Shown here piece after piece: positions 13,601-25,600 of a DNA stretch of 64,000 bases (positions are counted from its first letter, which is position 1; the number at the start of each line of letters is the position of its first letter). The notes under the pieces were generated by a model. That model worked only from the letters and a program-made list of their open reading frames with translations, was not told the DNA's origin and did not search any database. A program made the position numbers and the translations under genes. Location: assembly GCA_037783545.1 (NCBI GenBank), contig JBBELK010000624.1, positions 372,001 to 436,000 of the forward strand, read 5' to 3'. The DNA comes from Henricia sp. BOLD:AAB3569. Taxonomy: Eukaryota; Echinodermata; Asteroidea; Spinulosida; Echinasteridae.

Positions 13601-16600
13601 AAACTACCCCGACAATCTGGATGCTAAATGGAGTATTTACGTCACTAATAACTATCGAGTCCGTTTGACATTCACTGCCTTTGCAGTAGAGAGGGGTTTC
13701 GGTTTTTTTGGATGTTCTTTTGACAGTGTTACGGTTAGTTTACTTTTTTTGTTTAGAATATGTTAACATGCATATGCATGTAACAGCAGAGAAAAATACA
13801 TGTATAGCACAATGCAATAGACCTTTATCACGGTGCGTCCCTCTTTGTCTTGTTCCTCATAGTACATGTGGGGCACGATTAGTGCGTCTGTGCGCGATAG
13901 CGCATGTAATCTACCGTGAGAATCACTGTCCACGCTGCGCGCTCTCTTGATCGCGCAACGTCTGTGCCATTGTGATGCACACAATGAACAATTTCAAAAC
14001 GGGACCAAACTATTTTTTTCTGCAAGCCTCGCTTTGGTTACGATCATTTTAATAGGAGAAAAGGGAAAGATGGCTGCACCGTGATATAGGTCTATTCCAT
14101 TCCATTCACATTCACATTAAAACCGTGAATGTGAATGGAAACACAAATGCCTTCTCTTTGAGTTTTTTAAAAGTTTTCCCTAATGCGAAATCATGTTACC
14201 AAAGTTGGAAAAAAAAACAAGAGAAATTTTCACAAAGTAAGGAAAATTTTCCCACAGTTGAAAAGTTTTCACACATTTTCATATCTGAAAGCTTTTTTAC
14301 AATTTGTGAAAAGAAAGGAATTCCAACATGTACCTTTTCCCGTGTTAAAGGAGAAACAAAAGACGTCATCTTTAATAAACAACCGTAACTCATACGGCCA
14401 ATTTCATAAAGCTGTTTAGCAGAAAAATTTGCTTAATCAATCATTTGTTTGGTTTATAAATATGGGTTAATAGTCAAAATTGCGTGTAAATTTGTGTTTT
14501 TCACAACAATATCTGCTGTTCTTGCTAAGAACACAAATTGACTTAAAACTTTGACTATTAACCCATTTTTATAAAGCAAACAGATTTGATTACCAGGGTA
14601 AGCAAATTTATTCTGCTAAACAGCTTGATGAAATTGGCCCCAGATCACGACAGCACATGTTATGCAGTCGAATCACAAAGTGTACAGGTCTTGCGATTCG
14701 TTTCAATGGCGATTTGGACACGATTTGTGTCGGTCGGAATGCAGTCGCACAATGTCAAGCATGTTCAAAATTATGCGTGTGTCTGTATTAAAATGCAACG
14801 CACTAGGATCACAATATGTATGTCGTTTTGCAACATTTTCTGATCATACTTTCACAAACAGCATTTTGGCATTTTCTGTATTGCACAACTGTAAAGCATG
14901 CAAATAACTCTCTAGCAGGGCTCAAAAACTCACTGGACCAAGTCCAATAATCTAAACACCAGGGGCGCGTTCAATAGTGCAATACATATTCATACAGACA
15001 GTACCTTCAACGGTGAAGGTATAGGAAAATACCCAATACCGGCGTACGTATTGCGTTATTGACTGCGCCCCCAGGATTGTGCTTTCTGTTTCTGTACTAG
15101 TTTGTGTTCAGTACTTTTTATCGATTTTTAAAATCGAAACGGCAACTAATTAGTGGTGCTTATCTGGGTTTGGTTTAGATTTATGACGGTGCTGATGCCG
15201 ATACCCCAGTCCTCTTGTCAGCGTGCGGTGCATCCATCCCGAATTCTGTAGAAAGCACTGGTAGTGTGGCTTCGGTACGTTTCCAGACAGATGGTGGTGT
15301 TTCCGACAGTGGTTGGCTTCTGGAATGGGTTGAGGTGACTGGTCAGGTGACTGGAGCCCTACCCACATTGCCCCCTGGAGGTAGGTACCGATACCCTATC
15401 TTGACAGTGGTGTGTATTCTGCAATGAATTGGGGCGGCCAATCAGCTTAATAAAGATTCACACAAAATGGTATACGTTATAATATTTGCCCACCGGCGGC
15501 CATGTTAAGAGGCAGGTTTTCATATTTAAATTACACACAATGTTTGTGATAATGCTGCCCTACAAAGAAAGATTGCAGTATCTGCAAACATTTCAAATTT
15601 GGGATATGCCACCTATTGGCTCCATACACTAATACAGAATATGGGACTGTTTTATTATATCCCCTTTCTACTAGCCTTGTCCAAGACCGTCTCCTATTAC
15701 TGTAATGAGTTTCGCTGGCTGAATGCAGAACCACAAGGCGTTGGGTTTAGGGACCGTACCGATACATGTACGTGCGTGTGTGCATAGTCGTAGCGCGGCG
15801 CATTGTGAGCCAATACATGCAACAGATTCCGAAGCTTGTAAGCGCTTTGTTCAGTTTTATCTTCAGCGGGTCATCTAGAAGACAAGCCCAACGCCTTGAT
15901 CAAGGCTACCTTTCTACAAGAATTCAGTGTGTACCTTTTGTGGTGTATGCATAGTCATGTGTGTTGTAATAAAAACTTTACCGACATTGTTTTTGTCACA
16001 CTTGTGCAGATACTGTAGTCTTCTATTGCAGGGCAGAATCAGGCATTAAGCTTCAGAGGGGAAAGGCCACTTGGCCCTGAAGGCCCCCACAAAGAAGGGG
16101 GCACCAAGGCCAATTGAAAGGGCACCAAGGCCATTTTAAAACATTTTATTTGTTGATGACTTAATGTCACTTCCCTTCAATTTGAAGATGGTGTTCAAGA
16201 TTATGTTTTTTTTGTTACTTTACAAGCTTTCTGGTGCATTTGAGAGCTATTCTCGGGTCTTGAAGGGCTTGTTACATGTGTTATAGTATAGATTCTCAAG
16301 GATTTTTTTGTGCAGATTAATACCTGCACTTAACTCTTTAAGCCCTATGCACAAACTCTATGGAGACCGACTTGGTAAAAAACGTTTTTCCTAAGTAGAC
16401 TAACTTTTTGGTCTACTTTTTCCCTCAGTAAAATGACAATTTCCCGCAGATTTTCTCTTTTTGGAAGTCGAACTGTGGAATGAATTGGGAAGTTGACCAT
16501 GGCTTCATACCTTGTGTGCAAAACATAATGAGACGGGCTGAAAAAAAATCTAAGTGTTTGCTCACAAAATCTTAAATTTTTCCCACTCGAAATGTTGGTT

Positions 16601-19600
16601 TCCCCCTCCCCCCCCCATAAAATTTGCACATTCCAATGCTAGACGAGTCATTTTAAAGAAACAAATCCCATCAACCTCCCAACTCTTACCAAAACGTTAT
16701 TCACAGACCATGCCGTGCCCATTCATGTTGCCCAGGCCAGGCTTTGTAGGCCGATCTTCCCGGTCCCCGCACGCGCTGCATGCAGTAGCAGGCTCGACAC
16801 GGCCGCGGTCGGTCCTTGCCGGTAACTGGCGTTTTACAATACCGTTCCAATTTCGAAATACACGTATTCTTATTTCCCAAATACATGACTTTATAATCCA
16901 TGAGAGTGGACGATATTTTCCATAAAAAATAATGATCGAGCAAAACACTGTCGTTGCGATGCACGAAAAGTTTCATTTACGATCGACAGCCAAGCTACAT
17001 GTACTAACTGATCAACTGCATGCACACAAAACATGCCATATGTTTTCCAAGAAAGTGTAGCGACCGTGTTGTAAAATGCATGCCGATTGGTCGATAAAAA
17101 TAATATGACACGTTGGTACTAAATTCTAGCCAATAACGTTTACGTTATAAAAACAGCGATCGGCACGGGTTGGCCTTTTATCATGAAGCCACTCGCTTGG
17201 ATTTACTGTGCTCACGCGCATTGCTTTTCGCAGGCTTTTTGTGCTGTTGCACAGAGAATGTATTGGAACAACTTATAAAAGGCTAGCTACAGTACCATCA
17301 TGCAAGCACATGCCGCGATGTGTAGCGATAGCGAAGCGGCCGTGCTGCGCGCGGATTACTACCGGGATCCTACCAGGACCGGACCGGCTGTGCGATTCAG
17401 AAGAATGATCAAATTATTTTTTTGCGGGAGACATTTCTCTGAACAGTGTTCAGAGCTGAAGTGTTGCGTTCTAAGGGGCACGTCGGCCAATGTGGCCGTA
17501 AGGTATATGTTTTTTAAAAGGGCATCACGGCAATTCACTGGGGCATCGCGTCAATGGCCGCTGGTGGTTGCTGTAAAGATCGAAGCCTGCAGAATTAATG
17601 ATAACGATTTTAACCCTAGATCAAATCTCGGGGGTGGCCCCGAGGCAATGCAGGAATAAAAATAAGCTTTGATTCCTACTTAAAATTCTCACCTCCACGC
17701 CACCCCGGAGCCACCCCTGAGATTGCTATTTCCCTGGGGCGAGTTCAACCCTGTTCTGGACCAGGGTTTAAAATGTTTTGTCCCCTGGATGAGACACTTT
17801 CCCTGACGTGAGAATGGTAGTGTGAAAAGGGGAAGGATTGAGTTCTTGCTTGTTCACATAAGAGACGAATTGCTGGTCTCCGGGGTGAGTTCGCCCCGGG
17901 GCGAGTTTCAGAACAAGTGTGAATTGATGCGGGTTAAACTTAGGGAGTCGCCCCATAGCGAGTTCACCCGGAGGGAGTCGCCCCATAGCGAGTTGCCCCA
18001 TAGCGAGTTGCCCCATAGCGAGTTGCCCCATAGCGAGTTGCCCCATAGCGAGTTCACCCGGAGCGAGTTCACCCCGGGGATGGCTGTTCTAGTGTAAAAA
18101 GGCCTTGTCATGCAAATGCAAAGAGTCTATACATGGTGTTATCAATATGCAATTTGTTTTAATATAAAGATTATGATAATTCTACTGTCTGCGTTTTTCG
18201 CATATGTGTGGCCAATAAAACAGTGAATAATTAATGTGATTGTGTTGTTAATGATTACAGATTGTGGCGGTGTGTTGGCAGCTGGTACCACGCTCCTCAG
18301 TTTCTCTTCACCCAACTTCCCCAATGGCTATGGCACGAATCTGGACTGCAGCTGGTTGATTGAGACAAACCCCGGCCAGACAGTCCGATTTGAATTCACT
18401 GCATTGAACCTGGAGTTTCATTTCACCTGCTACTATGACTACATTCAACTGTATGATGGTTAGTAGTTTATTTTGTATAGACTGCTTTCTGGTGACATGT
18501 CTTCTGCCATTTTGGATCATGACCCATGTGGTCTAAGCCCTAACCAGCAAAATAAGCATGAAAAGCATATTGGTTGCTTTACCGTGCTTTTGGTTGTTGC
18601 ACTGAATAAGATAAAATAATCTTTCTTCAGCCTAAGGCGCTCTGTGAGTGCCATCCTACTTGTTTAGATACCGAGATAATTTATCTCACCAAGTCGACTT
18701 ACAATGTGGATTATGTTGACTTGTCTAGACACTAAGTCGAATTGCCAAAATAATTTATGTTGCCAAGATGACTTCCCAAATCTACTAAGTCTACTGAGAT
18801 ATTTTAGCAAGATATTTTGCCAAGTCGACTTGACTTTCATAATTCTCTCGCCAATTCAACTGAAAAGATTAAGAAGGCAACTTGGCAACATAAATATCTC
18901 GCCAAGTCGACTTATTGAATTCAGGAAGGCGACTTGGCAACATCAGTTGTCTTGCCAAGTCGACTGTGTAGACTTGGGAAGTCAACTTGGCAACATAAAT
19001 CATTTCGCCAAGTCGACTGTGTAGATTTAGGAAGTCAACTTGGCAACATAAATTATCTCGCCAATGCAACTTAATCCATGTTATACCAGTGTGTTTACAC
19101 TTGATCCCGAGCTTAGGGTCAAATACCGAGCTCGGGATCAGCTCCGGATCACAAACTAAGTGTAAACGTTCTTGGGACCAAATTTGACCCAGGACCAGAC
19201 CCTAAGATTTGGTCTCGCGTCGGCGGAGGTTCGAACCCCGAGCTCGGGATTAGTTTGCAGTTAGGTAAGCAATTAATCTTTCCCACATCCGTTTGACAGC
19301 CGTTGCGGGGGAAAAGCGCTCGAAATTAAACCGGGCTTACACACTAGTGTAGTACAATGTACCTGCACACATTGTTTTGTTCATGCACACATACATGTAG
19401 AGCATGACCTTTAACTGCAACTTCTGGCGCCGCGCTCGAGATCAACAACAGAGTGTAAACGCGGCACTCGGAATCATTGCGGTTTAACAATCTTAATACC
19501 CAACTTTGGACCAGTGTAAACACGGCAAAAGTCAATTTGGTGAGATAAATTATCTCGGCATCTAATCAATTCAAGTGGGATGGCACTCACAGAGCACCGT

Positions 19601-22600
19601 AGCACCCGGATCTGTAGTCTTTAAAGGAATACTTTAAAGGAATAAAGCATTAATGGAGTTAAGCTATTGACCTTTATCAAGGTGCGGCCGTCTTCCCTAT
19701 CCCCTGTTTAAAACAATGTAACCAAATCGAGGCTCAGGGAAAATAGTTTTGCCCCCAAGTGAAATTGTCATGTGTGCATAATGCTACAGTCACACGGTCA
19801 TATACGGATCTTGCGGACGCTGCGGATTTTTGTCCGTAAAAATCCGCAGAATCCGTATCTATCCATAATGGATCCGTAATTAATCCGCCAAATCCACAGC
19901 ATCCGCCAGGATCCGCAGAAATATTTTGAAAATCTCAAAATATTTTTTAAAGTTCCCGCGGATAAAAAATCCGCAATGCATCCGTAATTATCCGTAATAT
20001 ACGTAACTCTCCGTAAACTATCCGTAAAAATTTGATGTCACCTGCCGCAATTGTTTTTCATTTAGGCGTAAATGTCCGTATTTATCTGTAATTCATCCGC
20101 AATTATCCGTATTTCATGGCTAATTTAACTTTTCTGCGCAGTTTTTAAGTGATTTTCTGCGGATATAAAAAATATAAAAAATCCGCAGCATATCTATTTG
20201 ACCGTGTGACTGTAGCATTACAAAGGCAAACACGTATCATGATCACGGAACTGTGCAGCACAGACAGTTATTCTTCCACTCACAACAATGGTAGATTAAA
20301 CGAGCTATTGCGCAATTGTGCAGATGCACGGGTCGTACTCGACACGTACATGGAAAAATACGAAGATGGACGTACCGTGATAAAGGTCTATTGGTCTCTT
20401 TCTCAGTCTCGTCTCGTTCATGTCTTGGTCTCGAAAGGGCTGGTACGTCTTGGTGTTGCAAGCTGCCAAAGTCTAAGGTTTTTCCCTTCGTGATTTATCT
20501 GGACTACAACAAAAATCCCCTTGTTTATCTTCTGATTTGATTCAGTAGCATGCTGCCCTCTCAGACAATGCAACTTGATATATCTGTAGAGTTGAGTCAA
20601 ATTGACTTACTGGTGACTAGGCCTACATGTATTTGGGTCTTTCCACAGTAATAGGGTACATTCGAGATCTTAGATCCCAGTTCACTTCAAATGTCTTAAT
20701 TTTATCTTTAAATTATCAAGCTAAACTGAGGAAATAACTTTTTCACCAAGGAGTACGAAAAATAGTCCTACAACATACATTTGTGAAAATCCTGTGCACA
20801 AATTTTCCTATTACGCATGTAACAAAGACGGAAAAATATGTCACAAAATGGTCTGTCCACGTTACATACGTAATAGGAAGAATTGTACACAAGCTTTTCA
20901 AAAATGTATGTTGTGGCAGCAGTTTCTTACCTTTTGAGCAAAAGTTATCTCTTGAGAACAAAAAATTCTGAGATAAACTAAAGACATCTGAAAGGAATTA
21001 TTGACTTATTTTTCAAATGTACCCCATTACTGTGGACAGACCCATTTAGCCAGCTGCAACAGGCAAGTTATCCATTGTGGAACGACTCAAATGTATATTT
21101 ATCCCATTAAACATTGGTCTCAGATTTACAGGTCTATATGACGTCTATGGGCAAGTATACCGTAAAGGTCAACAAGGATTTGTAGAAGGTTTAATATTTC
21201 AGCAAGTATTTATTCAAACATTTGCTGCCTGAGGTTTTTCAACTCCATACACAGGTTTGACCAAAAGATTGTATCCATCATATTTCAATTCAGGCTCTGT
21301 TGTAGATTCAGGCACCAGCATTGGCAAGTACTGTAGTCGACAAGATCCTTTACCAGCGCCGATCTTTTCTACATCTAATGTTCTCCTTGCTGTCTTCCAC
21401 TCGGACGCTTCAAACAATGGCACAGGCTTCCAAGCTTCGTATCAGTCTTGTAAGTCAATAGTTTTTTTTGCTGGATCTTTGTCTAGTAGATACATTTATT
21501 TGGGCCTTAGGGGTAATCAAAGTTTAGTGTTAAAGAAACACACCGGCTTACTGTTTAAATAATGTAGCAATCTAGCATCCTTGACAATAATATTTTGATT
21601 AACTAGAAATGTTTAAAATTAACAAAAGAGACAAATGTTGGGCTATACGCTTTACCAGCCGTCGCGATGTATTATGTATGTTTGTAAATAAAGGTGGCGT
21701 TCGATATGGGTCGACACGTGTTTAACCTCGATTCCTTGTTTTCCCTGACTCATCACACCTTGCATGATCCCTCAGGTCAGCGCTGACTCGAGGAAGCACA
21801 TCGAACGCAACGTTTTGGTGTCTTTAGCGCCCTCAATAGGCCTATGCTGTTTTTTCTTCGGATATATTTATCGCTGCGAACGCGAAGCGAAGACACGAAA
21901 ATCTGAGAGATTCTCTCGTCCATATCAACACCTAAGATTTGACTTAAATCTAGAATTTAAGCGTGACACTTAAATTTCATGACTTAAGTCGTTTTGTGAA
22001 TACGGGGCCAATTTCATGGCACGGCTTAGCAGCCGATTTTGTGCTAACAGAATTACATAACGAAAGAATGTTGATAAACTGCCTTGCAGAAATTTCAGCC
22101 ACATAGATGCAGTAATACTTCTCGCAGAATGAGACTGCAACTTCTTCTTCTTTTCCCCTGGTTAGACTGTGGAGGGCGCCTTACATCTAATGTAGGCACA
22201 ATCACCAGCCCACTGTACCCATCCAACTATCCTAGTAACCAGCATTGTGTTTGGGTGGTGGAGGTGGCAGCAGGCACAACCATTGAAGTCTCCTTCCAGA
22301 CAAGTTTCAGCATTGTCACTAGTACCAACTGCAACAATGATTATGTCCAGGTAATTTATAATAAAGTCATCACATATTGTAACGTCTACATCCTTGATTT
22401 GATGTCTTCTTACATAGCCAACAATTAACTTAGTTATATTGTCCGTGGTTCTCAGCAAATTCAATTTTTTTTTCTCCGAATGAATTTTTAAAGCATTTAC
22501 TTTATTTTAACAAAAAACATCATATACATGCTATACTTTGTATTTCAGACATTGGCAACCCTGTGAAAACCGCCGTTTTTTTTACGGTAGTTTTTGCGCC

Positions 22601-25600
22601 TTGCCGCGGCGTACGGTGCGCCCTCTGGACTAGTGGCTTGTCAAATCTCTTTTCTTCTGTCTCGGAAGACTTTCTAAGACATAAGAAACAGAAGAAAAGA
22701 AATTAGACAGGCCACCAGCCGAAAAGGCATGCTGTGTGCTGCGCAATTACAGACCAAACACGGGGACTCAGACTTGGGCAAGTCTACTCCAATAATTCAA
22801 AATAATGGTCGTAATTGTTCAATAACTAAATGTTGGTTTGTTTTTTTCCTCGTTTGTTTCCCTCATTTTAAACATGTATATACGTGTACATATATACATG
22901 TATCATGTATATACCTGCCGCCATGCTTTAATTTTTTTTGTTGGAAAATACTGCATTAATTGTTTCACTTAATAGATATCAAAGTGACAAATCAGCTAAA
23001 TTCAAATTGATGTTTATACACATGGGGAAACTCTTCAGTTGATGCAAAAAACATTACTCACAGGACACACATTTACATGTATTCGAGTCTTTCCAAGGTA
23101 AAGGGTGTATTTTGGCAACACAGACCATATTTTCGAGGAAATGCCTTTGTCAGGTCTGAAACAAAAAAATAAGTTTAAGTTGTTCTAAAGAGATAACTTA
23201 GGCCCAAAAAGAGTTACAAATAGTGTGACAACATCCCTTTCTAAAATCCCTGTGTACAAATTTCTAATATACGCTCGTAACCAGGACGGCCTAAAATGTA
23301 ACATAAGTGTCCGTCTCGGTTACGAGCATATATTGGAAATTTGTACACAGGGTTTTTAGAAAGGCATGTTGTCACACTATTTGTAACCCTTTTTGGGCCT
23401 AAGTTATCTCTTCAGAACAACTTGAACTTATTTTTTTTATATCGAAACCAGACAAAGGTATTCCTTGAAAACATGGTCTGTGTTGCTAAAATGCCCCCTT
23501 TACTATGGAAAGACCCATTTCTAAAACAACCATTCCTCAATGAAATTTGGTGGTGCACATAAGCTTGGTAATACCCAAGACATTTCATGGAATTACCGGG
23601 TTTTAATTTGAAAGTTTATGTTACAATGTATTTTGAAACATTAATTTTCCATTTGTCAGCTTTTGAATGGCGGGGAGGCCAGTTCTCCAGTTCTGGGTAA
23701 ATACTGCGGCACGTCGGCCCCCGCCCAGATGGAGACCAACAGTAATCTACTCAGGGTGGAATTTGTCTCAGATGGTTCCGGAGCATCTAGTGGATTTAGT
23801 TTGTCTTACCAGGCACAACAGCAAGGTATGCTCGTGGATAATCATCCACCAGTTTTTAAATGTACATTTGTTGCATTTTTAGCCTTCAGTTTTGATATTG
23901 TTCTTCTATCTTAAAGGTACACACCGGCCTAGTGTTTACATGATTTAGTGATGTAGCAGCATTGACAGAACTTTTTTGATGGTCGTTGTGAAAAAAAAAT
24001 CATCAAAATATCCCGTAATTTACTAAAGAAGTGCAAAATTAACAAAAACGGTAAAAAGACGGGTTGTACGCTTTACCAGCCGTTGCAACTATGCGCGAGC
24101 TTCACGACTTTGTCACAAACGATTCGCTCTTTTCCTACCGGAGATATCTGCAATTTTCTGATCACGATTTCACTGGACAGCCCGGACGACCGATTATGAA
24201 TTTCCGTTTTCTCTGGAGAAGTTAGCATCATGTTTTTTCTTCACGAACGTACATGTACACCGACCAACCCGCCGTGTGTGCACTCGGTATATTTGCCGTG
24301 CTGCGCGGTGCAATCCACCGTAGTTTGCCATACTAGCACGCGCTCGCCGAGTCCCATTCTCCGGACTCTCTAAACAAACATTTCTGTTCGAATTTTCATA
24401 CTTATGTTCAACTTTGTTTCATACCTGTATAAATAGTCTCTCTTTCGTCAATTACTTATAAATATTGTGAAAAAATCAGAGTTGAATTTGGTGCAGTTCT
24501 GCAGTAAGAAACTTTCATGCGACTGGACACAAAACTAACTCGCAAGACCATGTGACTTTTCGGAACCAGAATCTGGTTCCGAAAAGTCACGTGACATCTG
24601 TTTTTTGAAAATTGCTCAAAAACGGCAAAATTCTGTGGTTTCTTTTCAGGATATGTTCAGTTTATTTCGGAAGGGCATTCAGAATCTGGTATGGGTCAAT
24701 TCCGAGCCCAAAATAGCCCAACGAAACCGGTGTGTACCTTTAAGTAAATTGTGTGTTCCACTTCATTGCTGGCTACATTTGAGGATTTTCAAACAATTCT
24801 TCAATTCACCTGCAAAATCTCAAGCATGGAGGATTCAAAGTTGGCAATGAGTATCGGACATTAGCACCAAAAAAACTAATTTGGGGTATTGTGGTTTACT
24901 AACTCGACCCGTTGCATCAAGAATTGGCGAAATTTGCACGGAAAGTTTGAAAGATAGTTTTGTTTTAGTACTTGAAAGCCGCAGCTCAATAGCGACGGGT
25001 AAAGAATCTAGACTGCATGGTGGAAATTAAAAACCGTTGTAGCACTGAAAACACACGCCTTATGTCAATAAGCATTCTACAGATGAAGAATAAAACATAC
25101 AATGGTGCATGAGTTCATTTTTACAACAGGCACACCTTTTCTGAGAAACACTTTTAACTTTCACCATTTTAGCTAAGGCCGTGTCCGAAGTATGGCAGGG
25201 AAAAAAAGAGCGCAATTTTATGTGGGTATACATTTTTTAAACAATTGTATTTCTTTCAAAAAGCTTGATTTTCATGTTGTAATTATAATACAGAGACAGA
25301 ATTATAATAAAATAAATAAGTAAAAAGTGACAAATTGTTTACCCAAATTTTATACCCAAATCAAAGTGCGTCCTCCTATTGTGTCAGCCATACTTTATAA
25401 AGGCTAATTTATTGGCTGTTAGATGCAAGTCAATAGTAGATGATGGCTGCATCACATTCTATAGACTTGTATGTAAATTCAAGACTAGGCTAATGAACTC
25501 GGACATGGCTTAACATGTTGACTGCGGAGTAGGGCGTTCCCACAAGGCATGTTCCCATTTTCTACGAGTATACTTATAGTGGCAGAACCCGGTACACCTG

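Noticed and set aside
13543-15380. CUB 5 as a decaying or pseudo-exon pair
   Set aside because: Both exons keep frame, splice sites and core residues, and exactly the two bonded cysteines are missing.
17822-18097. Open frame with a repeated HSELP peptide
   Set aside because: It is the translation of a 15-base tandem repeat and is open in other frames and on the other strand too.
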